Source: Nitrospira sp.
Lineage (GTDB): Bacteria > Nitrospirota > Nitrospiria > Nitrospirales > Nitrospiraceae
DNA length: 55,875 nt
Reading direction: 5' to 3'
Assembly (NCBI GenBank): GCA_005116895.1
Contig: SWDO01000002.1
Span: 104,158-160,032, forward strand
Shown here: piece after piece, positions 1 to 11,087 of the stretch
Layout of the letters: the number at the start of each line of letters is the position of its first letter
Position numbering within the stretch: position 1 is the first letter of the stretch
The notes under the pieces: model-generated
What the model was told of the DNA's origin: nothing
What the model saw: the letters and a program-made list of their open reading frames with translations, nothing else
The model's database searches: none
Made by a program: the position numbers and the translations under genes

Positions 1-2003
1 TGGCCATCTATACGCCTGGGAGTAATGCCGGGTTGCCGGTTTCCATCTTGAAATCATTCGCTGCGCCGGCTGCCGATGTGCGGGAAGATACCGAGTTGCT
101 GCGCGAACGCATCAGCACGACGGTCACGAGCCTGCTCGGCTTGCTCGGGATCGAGGCCGATCCGATTCAGAGCCGCGAGCATATTCTCCTCTCCACGATT
201 CTCGATCAGACCTGGAAGAAGGAAGAAGATCTTGATCTGGCGTCATTGATTCAAGCCATCCAATCGCCGCCGGTGTCGAAGATCGGTGTCATGGATGTCG
301 ATTCGTTCTTTCCCTCAAAAGATCGGTTTGCGCTGGCCATGAAGCTGAACAATCTGCTTGCCGCACCAGGCTTCCAGGCCTGGCTGGAAGGTGAAGCGCT
401 CGACATGCAGTCGCTGATGTATACGCCGGCTGGCAAACCGCGCCATGCGATCTTTTCCATTGCGCATTTGAATGATGCCGAGCGTATGTTCTTCGTGACG
501 CTGTTGCTCAGTCAGATGGTCGGATGGATGAGGGCACAATCGGGCACGACGAGCCTCCGCGCACTTCTGTATATGGATGAGATCTTCGGGTACTTCCCGC
601 CGGTCTCCAATCCACCTTCGAAGTTGCCGTTGATGACCTTGCTGAAACAGGCGCGCGCGTTCGGTTTAGGCGTCGTCCTGGCGACGCAGAATCCCGTGGA
701 TCTCGACTACAAGGGGCTGGCCAACACCGGTACCTGGTTTATCGGACGATTGCAGACAGAACGAGACAAGGCTCGTGTGCTGGAGGGATTGGAAGGCGCG
801 TCGAGCAGTGCCGGGAAGAAGTTCGATCGGGGCCGTATGGAGCAAACGCTGGCTGGCCTTGGCAATCGGATCTTCCTGATGAACAACGTGCATGAGGACG
901 AGCCGGTCGTGTTTGAGACGCGCTGGTGCCTTTCGTATCTCCGAGGGCCGCTGACCAGGACGCAGATCAAGCAGCTGATGGATCCAGTAAGACGTGAAAC
1001 GTCTGGGACGAAGTCTTCAGCTTCAAACGCTTCACGCTTCACGCTTCACGCCTCGCGTCCCATGCTGTCTCCGGATGTTCCGCAGCATTTTGTGCCGCTA
1101 CGGGGCTCGAAGCCAGAAGGGAGTGAATTACTCTATGCCCCGATGCTGCTGGGTTCATCACAGATCCGCTTCTCCGATTCAAAGAGCGGGATCGATAGTA
1201 CGCAGGATGTGACGATATTGGCTCCCATCGCAGATGGAGCTGTCGCGGTGGATTGGGACAAGGCCACAACGGCGGAATTGGCCGTGGCCGATCTTGAGCG
1301 GGATCCAGAAGAGGGCGCACAGTTTCTCACGCTGCCGGCGAGTGCAGGCAAAGCAAAGAGCTATAGCGATTGGAGTAAGGATTTTGGCGGCTGGCTGTTT
1401 CGAACACAAAAGGTCGAGTTGTTCAAGAGTCCTACCACCAAGGGTGTGTCGAAACCCGGCGAATCCGAGCGGGATTTTCGCGTGCGGTTGCAGCAAGACG
1501 GACGAGAACAACGCGATAAGGGTGTCGAGACGCTTCGCCAAAAATATGCATCGAAGATGACCACGCTTCAAGACCGGATCAGGCGGGCTGAGTTGGCGAA
1601 GGAAAAGCAGCAGGCCGAATCCCGTTCCAGTCAAGTGCAGGCGGCAATTTCGGTCGGAGCCTCCATCCTTGGGGCCTTTATGGGACGAAAAACGATCAGT
1701 GCCACGAACATCGGGCGGGCGACGACCGCAGTCCGGAGCGCCGGTCGAGTCATGAAGGAATCGCAAGATGTCGGGGCCGCAGAAGAAAATGTGGCAACGC
1801 TTCAGCAGCAACTGGCAGACCTGGAAACGCAATTTAAATCAGAAAGCGACGCCTTGGCTGCGGCGACCGATCCACTGAACGAGAAGCTCGACATCGTCTC
1901 CATCAAACCCACCAAAGCCAACATTGCCGTGAAGGTAGTGGCCCTGACCTGGACACCCTATTGGCGGGATTCGAAGGGCGTTCTTACGCAAGCCTGGGTT
2001 TAA
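1..2003 (+). CDS. HerA-like ATP-binding protein, 3' part (5' end outside window)
   Basis: The frame is open to the left edge, so the N-terminal part with the Walker A loop lies outside. The visible part reads on from [14 protein letters not shown]. It has a conserved [19 protein letters not shown] segment, a Walker B-like strand ([15 protein letters not shown]) and a sensor-like strand ([16 protein letters not shown]) followed by [15 protein letters not shown]. This is the layout of HerA/FtsK-type ATPases of the DUF87 group, which are thought to translocate DNA or proteins. The C-terminal third has charged coiled-coil stretches on either side of a Gly/Ala-rich hydrophobic patch. Bases 991-1059 contain three tandem copies of a heptamer and encode a low-complexity Ser/Thr/Arg linker between the ATPase core and the C-terminal region. 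The substrate cannot be told from the sequence. Confidence 0.75.
   Translation, partial: AIYTPGSNAGLPVSILKSFAAPAADVREDTELLRERISTTVTSLLGLLGIEADPIQSREHILLSTILDQTWKKEEDLDLASLIQAIQSPPVSKIGVMDVDSFFPSKDRFALAMKLNNLLAAPGFQAWLEGEALDMQSLMYTPAGKPRHAIFSIAHLNDAERMFFVTLLLSQMVGWMRAQSGTTSLRALLYMDEIFGYFPPVSNPPSKLPLMTLLKQARAFGLGVVLATQNPVDLDYKGLANTGTWFIGRLQTERDKARVLEGLEGASSSAGKKFDRGRMEQTLAGLGNRIFLMNNVHEDEPVVFETRWCLSYLRGPLTRTQIKQLMDPVRRETSGTKSSASNASRFTLHASRPMLSPDVPQHFVPLRGSKPEGSELLYAPMLLGSSQIRFSDSKSGIDSTQDVTILAPIADGAVAVDWDKATTAELAVADLERDPEEGAQFLTLPASAGKAKSYSDWSKDFGGWLFRTQKVELFKSPTTKGVSKPGESERDFRVRLQQDGREQRDKGVETLRQKYASKMTTLQDRIRRAELAKEKQQAESRSSQVQAAISVGASILGAFMGRKTISATNIGRATTAVRSAGRVMKESQDVGAAEENVATLQQQLADLETQFKSESDALAAATDPLNEKLDIVSIKPTKANIAVKVVALTWTPYWRDSKGVLTQAWV
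991..1059. repeat. Heptamer repeat inside a coding region
   Basis: Bases 1030-1050 are three perfect tandem copies of CTTCACG. They are preceded by an inverted GTGAAAC unit near 994. The same units occur in several gaps of the nuo operon. Here they are translated as a linker of the HerA-like ATPase. The unit length of 7 is not a multiple of 3, so a change in copy number would shift the frame. Confidence 0.7.
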
Positions 2004-2128
2004 GCCATCGGCAGTTTTCCTCGTCTTCTTCCAACCTTCGTGACCCAACTCCTATCAAGTTTTTCGATCGATCGACCGAAATAATACCGTACTGGTTTGC
2101 CGAAAGCGCTGAAGTATCAGGGAGTTCT

Positions 2129-3502
2129 ATGGCAGATTCCATGCCCGAACCATCCTCTCCGTCATCCTACTTCCAACAGTTCTGGGAAGCCCTTCCTAAA
2201 GGTCGGTCTTTGGAAGGAGAGGAATGGATGCGGCGCCATCGGGGAATTGTGTGGTTGCTGTGGCTGCATGCGGTGGCGGTGCCGGTATTTGGGGTCTTCA
2301 CGAATCAGTACGTGAAGCTTGGCGTGATTGGAGGGGTGATTCTTGCGGGGCTGGCCATGCTGGCCACGAGTGGGAGGTTGGCCACTCGGCTACGAGCTGC
2401 CTTAGCGACCGTTGGATTGATATTGGCCTCGGCGTTGTTGGTGCATCTTTCCGGCGGTTTCATTGAATCGCACTTTCATTTCTTTGTGATGATGGCCGTG
2501 ATCGTGTTGTACCAGGATTGGATGCCGTTTCTGTTGGGGCTTATTTCGGTCGTCGTGGACCATGGAGTTATCGGCACCTTGGCTCCGACGATGGTGTACA
2601 ACCACGCCGGAGCCCAACATCATCCGTGGCACTGGGCACTCATACACGGTGGGTTCATTGTGGCCGAGTGCGCCGCGCTCCTCGTCTACTGGCGAGTCAA
2701 TGAAACGGTCCAGGTTGATCTGTCCAGAGAAAAGGAACGGGCTGAGGCTGCCAGTCAGGCGAAATCTCAATTTTTAGCCAACATGAGCCATGAGATTCGC
2801 ACGCCGATGAACGGCGTGTTGGGCATGGCGGAACTGCTCTCACTGACGAATCTTACGGATAAACAGCGCCGTTACGTGGAACAGATTCGTGGATCGGGCA
2901 CGCAGTTACTGCATGTGATCAATGACGTCTTGGATTTTTCAAAGATCGAAGCGGGCAAGATTGTACTGGAACACAACCCGTTTGATCTTTCCGTGGTGAT
3001 CACGGAGACCGTGGCTTTCTTTGCAGAGGGGGCCCGTACGAAGGGGCTCACCCTCTCGTGCACGCTTGAAGAGGGCCTCCAAACCAAGGTCATCGGAGAC
3101 GCGCACCGCTTACGGCAGGTGCTGACGAACCTCATCGGCAATGCTATCAAGTTTACCGAGTTGGGTTGTGTCACTGTGACGGTACAGGGAATTCCCAGTA
3201 TGCCTGGAGGATTCACGATTGCAGTACAAGACACTGGAATTGGAATCTGTGAATCGGCTCAAGCGGCACTCTTCAAAGAATTTTCGCAGGCTGATGGTTC
3301 CACCACAAGGAAGTATGGAGGAACCGGGCTGGGATTGGCCATTTCCAAACGGTTAGTCGAGATGATGCAAGGATCGATCGGTGCAGACGGAGTACTTGGA
3401 AGCGGCGCACGGTTTTGGTTCACCGTTCGGTTCAGTGAACAAGCGGCGGATGGGACGGCCTCTCGTAGGGGCGCGAAGTCGGCAGATTCTATTGCGGCCT
3501 AG
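2129..3502 (+). CDS. Membrane-bound sensor histidine kinase
   Basis: A 457-aa kinase. I chose the ATG at 2129 because a GGGAG sits just upstream and longer versions would run into the preceding gene. Residues about 38-190 form some six membrane segments with His-rich loops ([20 protein letters not shown]). This integral-membrane sensor type is also seen in other kinases and in diguanylate cyclases. A HisKA domain follows with the phospho-acceptor His in [18 protein letters not shown], then an HATPase_c domain with the N box (NLIGNAIKF), the G1 box (DTGIGI) and [10 protein letters not shown]. There is no receiver domain, so the partner is probably one of the receivers encoded downstream. It is the first of four codirectional signalling genes. 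The ligand is unknown; the clustered His could bind a metal or heme. Confidence 0.85.
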   Translation: MADSMPEPSSPSSYFQQFWEALPKGRSLEGEEWMRRHRGIVWLLWLHAVAVPVFGVFTNQYVKLGVIGGVILAGLAMLATSGRLATRLRAALATVGLILASALLVHLSGGFIESHFHFFVMMAVIVLYQDWMPFLLGLISVVVDHGVIGTLAPTMVYNHAGAQHHPWHWALIHGGFIVAECAALLVYWRVNETVQVDLSREKERAEAASQAKSQFLANMSHEIRTPMNGVLGMAELLSLTNLTDKQRRYVEQIRGSGTQLLHVINDVLDFSKIEAGKIVLEHNPFDLSVVITETVAFFAEGARTKGLTLSCTLEEGLQTKVIGDAHRLRQVLTNLIGNAIKFTELGCVTVTVQGIPSMPGGFTIAVQDTGIGICESAQAALFKEFSQADGSTTRKYGGTGLGLAISKRLVEMMQGSIGADGVLGSGARFWFTVRFSEQAADGTASRRGAKSADSIAA

Positions 3503-3528
3503 TTCTAGAACGAACAGGAGGATAGACA

Positions 3529-4671
3529 ATGGAAGTTCATACCTTTGGTTATGATCGCAAGAAATACTGGTCCGTCAAGAACCGGCCCCGTATTGACTCT
3601 CGGCGAACACTGGTCTTGTTATTCGGGTCCTCCAGCTTTCTCGATTCAGCGGATCCTCTCAGCGAGCTAGCCGATGACTATCGCGAAGCGATCGTCATCG
3701 GATGTTCGACTGCCGGAGAGATTTTGGGAACACAGATCTTTGATGAGAGCGTGAGTGCAGCGATTGTGCGATTTGATCATACGGATCTTCGGCTGGCTAG
3801 TGCGCCTGTCCAGTCGGCGGACCACTCGTTCTCCGCCGGGCAGGAGATTGCCCAACAGCTGAACGATTCGCGATTGAAAGGCATCTTTGTCCTTTCGGAC
3901 GGGCTTCATGTGAATGGGAGTGAACTGGTTCGGGGGTTAAATTCCAAGGTGTCTCCGTCTGTTGTGGTGACCGGTGGACTGGCCGGTGATGGTGACCGAT
4001 TCCGACGAACCTGGGTCCTGCAAGACAGACGACCACAAGCAGGTTTTGTGACGGCTGTTGGCTTTTATGGCGATCGCATTGAGATCGGACATGGATCGAA
4101 GGGGGGATGGGATCTGTTCGGCCCGGAACGCCGTGTGACGAAGTCAAAAGGAAATATTCTTTTTGAGCTCGATGGCCGCCCCGCGCTACAGCTCTACAAG
4201 GAATATCTTGGCGACCGAGCGACCGGGTTACCGGCGACGGGGCTCTTGTTTCCGCTCGCGGTGCGTTCTCACGAATCAGATTCGAAGAGTCTCGTCCGAA
4301 CCATTTTGGCCGTGGATGAGCGGGAACAATCGCTGACTTTCGCCGGCGATATTCCGGAAGGGGCGCTCGCGCAGCTGATGAAAGCGAATTTCGATCGGTT
4401 AGTCCAGGGTGCATCAGAAGCGGCATCTTCCACGAAGCTCTCGACGGATGGCGGTCCCTGCACCCTTGCCATTGCAATTAGTTGTGTGGGGCGGCGTCTT
4501 GTGCTGGGGGAACGAACGGAAGAGGAAATCGAGGCGACTCTGGATGTGCTTCCCAAAGGGACCAGACAGATCGGGTTCTATTCCTACGGGGAGTTGTCGC
4601 CGTTTGCGACTGGGACCTGTGATCTTCACAATCAGACGATGACTCTAACGACGTTAAGCGAAGCGGCGTGA
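3529..4671 (+). CDS. FIST-domain sensor protein (NosP-like)
   Basis: 380 aa, starting at an ATG behind CAGGAGG. The N-terminal half has the FIST_N pattern (TLVLLFGSSSF, IGCSTAGEIL, VVTGGLAGDGDRF) and the C-terminal half fits FIST_C (LQLYKEYLG, LLFPLAV, IGFYSYGELSP near the end). FIST domains are small-molecule sensors and are often fused to kinases. Here the protein stands alone, has no membrane segment or signal peptide, and ends 6 bases before the next kinase. Free-standing FIST proteins next to a hybrid kinase include NosP, a heme protein that senses nitric oxide and controls its partner kinase. The family is clear from sequence; NO sensing is inference from gene order and length. Confidence 0.85.
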   Translation: MEVHTFGYDRKKYWSVKNRPRIDSRRTLVLLFGSSSFLDSADPLSELADDYREAIVIGCSTAGEILGTQIFDESVSAAIVRFDHTDLRLASAPVQSADHSFSAGQEIAQQLNDSRLKGIFVLSDGLHVNGSELVRGLNSKVSPSVVVTGGLAGDGDRFRRTWVLQDRRPQAGFVTAVGFYGDRIEIGHGSKGGWDLFGPERRVTKSKGNILFELDGRPALQLYKEYLGDRATGLPATGLLFPLAVRSHESDSKSLVRTILAVDEREQSLTFAGDIPEGALAQLMKANFDRLVQGASEAASSTKLSTDGGPCTLAIAISCVGRRLVLGERTEEEIEATLDVLPKGTRQIGFYSYGELSPFATGTCDLHNQTMTLTTLSEAA

Positions 4672-4677
4672 TTGTTC

Positions 4678-7600
4678 ATGCACCCAATGCTGGCTCGACA
4701 ACTGAAACGTTTAGACCTTGATGCACAGCATCCGCCGTCGTCACTTGCGGCTTGGAGTGAGTTGCTTGAGCGGATTGATCGGAGCTATGTGGAAGCCGAT
4801 CAAGGCCATGCACTCTTGGAACGGTCGTTGGCTCTCTCCTCGAAGGAGATGCAGGATCTCTACGCGCAGCTTAAACAAAGCAGCGACACACAACTGGCCC
4901 AGGAGCGGAACAAACTCCAGGCGGTCGTACACTCTCTCGGGGATGGGCTCTGTGTTGTGGATTCAGACTGGAAGATCAGGATGACCAACCAGCAAGCGGA
5001 AAAGCTGTTCAGTGGGACGGCTGAAGCCCTCTGCGGTCGTCCTGTGTATCAGATGATTTCTCCGGGTCCGGAAGAGTACCGAGACGAGTGTTTGATTACC
5101 GATGCCACGTTTCCACCTCTCGCATCGGGAGAGCCCTATCGCACCGACGACGGACTGCTGGTGTCATCAGACGGGCAGCTGGTCTCCATTTCTTTGGTGG
5201 TCACACCCATGTCGTTGGACGGTGCAGTGACCGGGGCCGTTCTGGTCTTCAGAGATATCAGTCAACAGAAACAACTTGAGCGGGAACAGCAACGCACTGA
5301 AGGGCTGCTGAGGCGAATCCAAACGGGATTATCCGAGCTGGCAAAAAATCCCCAGATCTATGGGGGAAATGTTCAAGACGCGTTTCACACGATCACACGT
5401 TTGGCTACAGAGTGTCTTCATGTTGAACGGGTCAGTATCTGGTTTTTTACGCAGGATCGTTCCGCCATTCACTGTGCGGATCTCTATCAATTGGCCATCC
5501 AAGAACATTCACGGGGAATTGAGTTGATGGCGACCGACTATCCGAAATACTTCCAAGAACTGGATTTCGAACGAATCGTCGCTGCCGATGATGCGCAGGG
5601 GGATCCGAGGACTAGCGAATTTACAGCGACGTATCTGGCTCCACTCGGGATTACCTCCATGCTGGATGTGCCCATTCGGTCGGAAGGCCGGATGGTCGGC
5701 GTCATTTGCCACGAACACATCGGCCCAACGCGACATTGGACGATGGAGGAACAGCATTTCGCCACATCTGTCGCGAATACGGTTGCTCTAGCGATCGAGT
5801 CTGCTGACAGACGGAAAGTCGAACAGGCGCTACGAACTAGTGAAGGACGACTGACGACGACGGTTCAGAATACGAACATCGGGATTTGGGACTGGGATCT
5901 GAATTCCAATGACGTTTATCTGTCGCCTGAGTGGAAGCGGCAGTTGGGTCATGAGGATCACGAGATCGGCAATACGTTTCAGGAATGGGAAAGTCGAATT
6001 CATCCAGAAGATCATGACCGAGCCCTGGGAGTCATCGAGGCGTACTTGAGTGGAAGAGAATCTCAGCTCGAGATCGAGCACCGCCTTCGCCATAAGGATG
6101 GATCGTATCGATGGATCCTTGCCCGAGGCACGATGATTAAGAATGAGGCGGAGCTGTCTTCCCGCATGGTCGGCATCCATCTTGATGTGACCGACCGAAA
6201 GGTGGCGGAAGAGGTGCTTCGTCATGCCAAGGAAGCGGCAGAAGCCGCCAGTCGAGCCAAGAGTCAGTTTCTTGCGAACATGAGCCATGAAATTCGGACA
6301 CCGATGAACGGCGTGCTCGGCATGGCAGAACTCATGCTCCGATGTGCGCTAGGCGACAAGGAGCGTCATTTGACGGAATCCATCCATCGATCTGGTTCTG
6401 TCCTGCTCGCCATCATCAACGATATTTTGGACTTCTCGAAAATCGAGGCCGGGAAGTTAGAACTGGAGGCCATCCCGTTCGATGTTCGTCGGACCATTCA
6501 GGAAGCGGTTGAGCTGGCGACGCCTGAAGTGCAGAAAAAGCATCTGAAGCTCTCGTGGCATATCGCCAATGATATTCCTGCTTTCCTGCTTGGCGACCCG
6601 ACGCGGCTGAGACAAATCATCGTCAATCTGGTCGGCAACGCAGTCAAGTTTACAGAGCAGGGCCTCATCGAGGTCGCTGTGTCCGTAGAGAGTCATCAAG
6701 GGGAACTGTATGGATTGTCGGTCACAGTGCGAGACACCGGTATTGGCATCTCCCCTGAGGCTCAAGCTCATCTCTTTGCTGCGTTTTCCCAAGCTGATGG
6801 CTCGACGACTAGGAAGTATGGTGGTACCGGCTTGGGGCTGGCCATCGTCAAGCAACTCGTAACTCTCATGGGTGGAGATATCAAGCTCCACAGTGCTCCG
6901 GGAGAAGGATCCACATTCACGTTTAGCGCCTATTTCAAAGAATGCGACGCTATTCTGAGGTTGCAGCCGCCTTCCGCCGAGGAAAGCGGAATCGATGCTG
7001 CACCATTTGCCCATCACGCGGAAGGATCTGAGCCGGTTCGCATTCTGCTGGTTGAAGACAATCCGGTGAATCGAGAAGTCGCCTGCGGCATGCTGGAAAT
7101 GCTCAACCTTCGAATTGATACGGCTGAGAACGGGCGAGAAGCAGTCGCTGCAGTGGAGAGGGCAGAGTACGCGCTCATCTTCATGGATTGCCAAATGCCC
7201 GAGATGGATGGTTTCACCGCGACACAGTTGATCAGGGAGCGTGAGGCGAGCACGCCTCCACCATTCCATATCAACGTTCACCAATCTGTTTGTCATGTGC
7301 CAATCGTCGCGCTCACGGCACACGCGATGCAGGGAGATCGAGAGGTGTGCCTTGCCGCAGGCATGGACGATTACCTGACAAAGCCGTTTACGCTCTCTCA
7401 ACTGGAGCAGGTATTGGCTCGTTGGGTGCTCAACAGAAAATCTGTTCGGGGCGAGGTGTGCGGTGATGTCACGAGCGCACCACTGCAGCAGAACCCCACT
7501 CATCCGCAGGAGGTTCCTGCTCCTCAGATAGTACAGCCACGCCAGGACACTCTCGTTGAACCAACGACGATTGATCAGGCCGCCTTAGCCGCCATCCGTG

Positions 7601-7926
7601 CGCTGCAACGACCAGGTCAACCCAATATTGTCACGCGCGTCCTGGCTCAATATGTGGATACGTCCACAGAAATCGTTGATCGGATACGCTGTGCCGTGTT
7701 GTCTATGGATGCGGTTGAGTTGCGTGCCGCTGCGCATCGCCTGAAATCGAGTAGCGCACAGTTAGGAGCGACTGCATTGGCGTCCGACTGCCGTGAGCTG
7801 GAAATGATGGGTGCGAGGGGAGAATTGGAGCGAGCGGATGAGACCTTCAAGAAACTGGAGCGGCACTACGCCGACGCCTGTGCCGCCTTCCAAGACGAAA
7901 TCGGCAAGGGGAGGGCGACGGCATGA
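4678..7926 (+). CDS. Hybrid histidine kinase: PAS-GAF-PAS-HisKA-HATPase-REC-HPt
   Basis: About 1082 aa from the ATG at 4678; an in-frame TTG at 4672 is the alternative. After a short coiled coil comes a PAS domain (about 85-200), a GAF domain (about 215-380), a PAS_3-type domain (about 390-505), HisKA ([20 protein letters not shown]), HATPase_c ([27 protein letters not shown]) and a receiver ([12 protein letters not shown], phospho-Asp in [12 protein letters not shown], Lys in YLTKPF). It ends in an HPt domain with its His in [13 protein letters not shown]. All parts of a phosphorelay are thus in one soluble protein. It follows the FIST gene almost without a gap and overlaps the next gene by ATGA, so the genes are probably cotranscribed and the FIST protein may be its input. 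Confidence 0.9.
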   Translation: MHPMLARQLKRLDLDAQHPPSSLAAWSELLERIDRSYVEADQGHALLERSLALSSKEMQDLYAQLKQSSDTQLAQERNKLQAVVHSLGDGLCVVDSDWKIRMTNQQAEKLFSGTAEALCGRPVYQMISPGPEEYRDECLITDATFPPLASGEPYRTDDGLLVSSDGQLVSISLVVTPMSLDGAVTGAVLVFRDISQQKQLEREQQRTEGLLRRIQTGLSELAKNPQIYGGNVQDAFHTITRLATECLHVERVSIWFFTQDRSAIHCADLYQLAIQEHSRGIELMATDYPKYFQELDFERIVAADDAQGDPRTSEFTATYLAPLGITSMLDVPIRSEGRMVGVICHEHIGPTRHWTMEEQHFATSVANTVALAIESADRRKVEQALRTSEGRLTTTVQNTNIGIWDWDLNSNDVYLSPEWKRQLGHEDHEIGNTFQEWESRIHPEDHDRALGVIEAYLSGRESQLEIEHRLRHKDGSYRWILARGTMIKNEAELSSRMVGIHLDVTDRKVAEEVLRHAKEAAEAASRAKSQFLANMSHEIRTPMNGVLGMAELMLRCALGDKERHLTESIHRSGSVLLAIINDILDFSKIEAGKLELEAIPFDVRRTIQEAVELATPEVQKKHLKLSWHIANDIPAFLLGDPTRLRQIIVNLVGNAVKFTEQGLIEVAVSVESHQGELYGLSVTVRDTGIGISPEAQAHLFAAFSQADGSTTRKYGGTGLGLAIVKQLVTLMGGDIKLHSAPGEGSTFTFSAYFKECDAILRLQPPSAEESGIDAAPFAHHAEGSEPVRILLVEDNPVNREVACGMLEMLNLRIDTAENGREAVAAVERAEYALIFMDCQMPEMDGFTATQLIREREASTPPPFHINVHQSVCHVPIVALTAHAMQGDREVCLAAGMDDYLTKPFTLSQLEQVLARWVLNRKSVRGEVCGDVTSAPLQQNPTHPQEVPAPQIVQPRQDTLVEPTTIDQAALAAIRALQRPGQPNIVTRVLAQYVDTSTEIVDRIRCAVLSMDAVELRAAAHRLKSSSAQLGATALASDCRELEMMGARGELERADETFKKLERHYADACAAFQDEIGKGRATA

Positions 7927-9497
7927 TGGACAGCGGTCGTCCCACGGTTCTCATCGTCGATGATGATCCCGTTGCACGCTTGCTGGCCCGTGAGGCGCTT
8001 GAACAGTCCGGCTGGTCGGTGGAAGAAGCCGAGAATGGTCGACTTGGGCTCGAGGTCTTTATCAAACGACGCCCGGATCTCGTCCTTCTCGATATTATGA
8101 TGCCAGAAATGGATGGGTTTGCAGTCTGTGCTGAGCTGCGAAAATTGCCGGAAGGCATTCACACTCCTGTGCTCATGATGACCGGACTCGAGGACTACCA
8201 GTCCATTACCCAAGCCTATGATGCTGGGGCCACTGACTTCATCGTCAAGCCGGTCAATGGTCTCTTGCTCGGGCATCGAGTGCGCTATATGTTGCGGGCC
8301 GGTCAGGCCATGCGAGACCTGCGCGACAGCCAGGATAAGTTGATGCAGGCTCGTGACGCCGCGCTTGAAGGCACTCGCTTGAAGTCAGAGTTTCTCGCGA
8401 CCATCAGCCATGAGATTCGTACACCGATGAACGGTATCATCGGGATGGATGAATTGTTGCTTGATACGGAGCTCTCCCCTGAGCAGCGAGACTGCGCTGG
8501 ATCCATCAAGGAGTCCGCTCAATCCTTACTTGTCATTGTGAACGACATTTTGGACTTTTCTAAACTGGATGCCGGTCGCGCCACGATGAATCGCGAGGAG
8601 TTTGTGCTGAGTCGAGTGGTCGATGACAGCGTGGCGGTCTTCCGAGCGCGGGCACAAGAGAAAGGACTCCACCTTCGCCATGACATCACCTCGTCGGTAC
8701 CGAGGACGCTCTGGGGCGATCCGACTCACCTCGGTCGGCTCCTCTCCCTATTGCTTAGTAACGCCGTAAAGTTTACGGAGCGAGGAGAAGTCTGTTTGCA
8801 GGTACAACCGGATCCTCAGCCATCCGGGGACCAGACGGCTGGGGTCTCAACCGGTCTAGGCCGGATTCGCTTTACAGTGACCGACACGGGGATCGGCATC
8901 AATGAGTCAGACGCTCTTCGATTGTTCCAGCCCTTTGTGCAGGTGGATGGGTCTCATCGGCGCAAGTATGGAGGCACCGGCCTCGGCTTGGCCCTCGCCA
9001 AGCAGCTAGTCGAGCTGATGGGGGGAACGATGGAGTTTGAGAGTATGCCAGGGAAGGGGAGCCGATTCTGGTTTGACCTCCCGCTTGCGGGTGCCAGTGC
9101 CTCTATGCCGGAGGCGGTCAGACCTCGTGAGGCGCTTGTCTATGTGAAAGAAGTCGTCAGTCAAGCCGTTATCAGAAGGACATTGGAAAAGCTGGGATAT
9201 CACGTCCATACCCTAGCGGACGTGGAAGATCTGGTAAAGATGGGTCCGGAGGTTGCCCCCATCTTGTTCGTTGTGGAGTGCAACGTACTGGTTCAGGAAT
9301 CAGTGCGTATGCATGTCCAAAGGTTGAAGGAGCGCTTCTCCCGGTTGCGAATTCTCGGGCTGGTGCATGAATCGCTCACTAGCGAGATTCCAGCGCATCT
9401 TCCGTTCCACATCGATGGACATCTCGGAAAACCGTTGACTGTCGACGCCATCAAGTCGGCTGTTGAAACAAGCGGGTCCTCCAAACTTGCTGCCTAG
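7923..9497 (+). CDS. Receiver-histidine kinase with a degenerate C-terminal receiver
   Basis: 524 aa. The N-terminal receiver has an intact acidic pocket (VLIVDDDP), the phospho-Asp in [13 protein letters not shown] and the Lys in DFIVKPV. HisKA ([20 protein letters not shown]) and HATPase_c ([27 protein letters not shown]) follow. The last 120 residues look like a second receiver fold: the Lys motif (HLGKPLT) is kept, but the phospho-Asp strand reads [10 protein letters not shown], so phosphorylation there is unlikely. Its start overlaps the stop of the hybrid kinase by ATGA. It probably receives phosphate from the HPt domain of that kinase. No DNA-binding or cyclase output domain is encoded in this set, so the final output lies elsewhere. 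Confidence 0.87.
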   Translation: MMDSGRPTVLIVDDDPVARLLAREALEQSGWSVEEAENGRLGLEVFIKRRPDLVLLDIMMPEMDGFAVCAELRKLPEGIHTPVLMMTGLEDYQSITQAYDAGATDFIVKPVNGLLLGHRVRYMLRAGQAMRDLRDSQDKLMQARDAALEGTRLKSEFLATISHEIRTPMNGIIGMDELLLDTELSPEQRDCAGSIKESAQSLLVIVNDILDFSKLDAGRATMNREEFVLSRVVDDSVAVFRARAQEKGLHLRHDITSSVPRTLWGDPTHLGRLLSLLLSNAVKFTERGEVCLQVQPDPQPSGDQTAGVSTGLGRIRFTVTDTGIGINESDALRLFQPFVQVDGSHRRKYGGTGLGLALAKQLVELMGGTMEFESMPGKGSRFWFDLPLAGASASMPEAVRPREALVYVKEVVSQAVIRRTLEKLGYHVHTLADVEDLVKMGPEVAPILFVVECNVLVQESVRMHVQRLKERFSRLRILGLVHESLTSEIPAHLPFHIDGHLGKPLTVDAIKSAVETSGSSKLAA

Positions 9498-9565
9498 ACG
9501 GATGCTGCGGTACCCCTATGACCGGCGATTGTTTTGAGTGATTCACGGCAGGGCCTCGTCATCGT

Positions 9566-10141
9566 TCAGTGCTTCTTGTCCTTCTGCATGATCTTGTCGG
9601 TCCATGCCAGCAAAATAGCAGACGCTAAAAAAGTCATGTGGATGAAGATCTTCCACTTCAGATGTTCCGGGTTTTCATTGGCGACATCCACGAACCCCTT
9701 CAAAAGATGAATGCTTGATATTCCGATTAACGAAGCCGCCAACTTGATCTTAATGGTTCCGGGATCGACATGGGTCAGCCACTCGGGTCGGTCTGGATGC
9801 TGTTCCAGATCAAGCTTGCTGACGAACGTCGCATACCCGCCGATGATCACCATGGTCAGCAAATTCGCGACCATCGTCACGTCAATCAACCCCAGAACTC
9901 CCAGCATGAAGACCGTTTCATCCATCTTGTTGATGTGGAGCACCATTTCCCAGAGCTCGAGAAGAAACTTGTAGGCATAGAGTAATTCCGCCACGATGAG
10001 TCCGGCATAAAGCGGGGCTTGAATCCATCGACTGGCAAAGATGATGGATTCGAACGTTGCCTCGACGTGATTGCTGGCTGAGTGAGATGTCTTCGGTGAT
10101 CTGTGCATCTCTCGAGATTCTGGTGAGTCAGAATCGGACAT
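9566..10141 (-). CDS. UPF0114 / YqhA-family membrane protein
   Basis: 191 aa. An AGGAGG six bases upstream fixes the ATG at 10141 rather than the in-frame TTG one codon earlier. After a polar N-terminus the protein has about four membrane helices, including APLYAGLIVAELLYAYKFL, a segment with LGLIDVTMVANLLTMVIIGG, and IKLAASLIGISSIHLLKGF, then a charged tail ending in KDKKH. These are the hallmarks of the YqhA (TIGR00645, UPF0114) family, an inner-membrane family without an established biochemical role. It is convergent with the receiver-kinase gene and appears to be a single-gene unit. Confidence 0.85.
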   Translation of the reverse strand: MSDSDSPESREMHRSPKTSHSASNHVEATFESIIFASRWIQAPLYAGLIVAELLYAYKFLLELWEMVLHINKMDETVFMLGVLGLIDVTMVANLLTMVIIGGYATFVSKLDLEQHPDRPEWLTHVDPGTIKIKLAASLIGISSIHLLKGFVDVANENPEHLKWKIFIHMTFLASAILLAWTDKIMQKDKKH

Positions 10142-10403
10142 CAAATTCCTCCTAAACAGGACAACGATAGAGGTGTTCCAGTGACGAATGGACAGCGGAG
10201 CGTATCCTAGTCAGTGCATTCCTAGCTGTCAATTCCATCCATCGCCATGTGGGTGGGTCGTGTGAGTGATCTAGGGAGAGATCGATACGTTGGGCAGATG
10301 GAGACAGCCAGGCGGCGAGGCTCTTTCCCCAGTGGCAACAACAGGCGAGCATCCACGAGCGTTGCGATGAGGAGTCATTCCTCTCGCGTCAGCCATGACT
10401 GGC

Positions 10404-11087
10404 TCAGCGAGTCGCCATGGGTAAACGCACTTCCGAGCCCTTAAAGCTCCCGGCATAGAAGGCAGCAATCTGGGATCGGCGCCCGATGTTCAGCTTTGAA
10501 TAGATATTCGCGAGATAGTTCTTGACGGTTTTTTCACTCAAGCTGAGGTCGATGGCGATTTCTTTGTTAGTAAGGCCTTTTGCCACCAAGGGTAGGAGAC
10601 GTTGTTCTTGCGGTGACAGAAGCGGTCGTTTGGATTGGCCAGGCTCTGTATAAACGTGCTTGAGCCACTCCATGGTGTGTTTGGTCAAGCGGGGATCAAT
10701 GACGGGCTGGCCAGCGTAGATGGTTCGAATGGCACGAACCAACGCCTCGGATGCGATATCCTTCAGAATGTACCCTTGAGCACCGGACAGAATCGCCTCT
10801 AGGACCGTATGGTCGTCAGCGAAGCTCGTCAAAAACAACACGCGTGTCTTGGGGCATTTGGCAAGAATCTCACGAGCAGCATCGACCCCACTGCCGTCCG
10901 GCAGTCGGATATCGAGTAAGACGAGGTCCGGTTTCAGACGAGCACAGAGTGTCTTTGCCTCTTCCATCCGCCCACCTTGACCGACCACCTTCATGCCAGG
11001 TGTCAAATTGAGGACCGCACAGAGCCCGATACGTACAACTTCATGATCGTCCACAATGACCAGCCGAATTAGTTTAGACTTATTCAT
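10404..11087 (-). CDS. NarL/FixJ-type response regulator
   Basis: 227 aa. Receiver at residues 8-125 with the acidic pair ([13 protein letters not shown]), phospho-Asp in [13 protein letters not shown] and Lys in [10 protein letters not shown] LuxR-type HTH follows at about 155-215 ([20 protein letters not shown], then [17 protein letters not shown]). The output is therefore DNA binding. The gene start overlaps the stop of the seven-PAS kinase by 8 bases, so the two are cotranscribed and almost certainly form a pair. It resembles the regulator at 14910-15590, which suggests duplication of the pair. Confidence 0.92.
   Translation of the reverse strand: MNKSKLIRLVIVDDHEVVRIGLCAVLNLTPGMKVVGQGGRMEEAKTLCARLKPDLVLLDIRLPDGSGVDAAREILAKCPKTRVLFLTSFADDHTVLEAILSGAQGYILKDIASEALVRAIRTIYAGQPVIDPRLTKHTMEWLKHVYTEPGQSKRPLLSPQEQRLLPLVAKGLTNKEIAIDLSLSEKTVKNYLANIYSKLNIGRRSQIAAFYAGSFKGSEVRLPMATR

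Noticed and set aside
1961..2128. Longer N-terminus for the first membrane kinase
   Set aside because: Overlaps the end of the ATPase gene, and the added residues are Ser-rich without family support.
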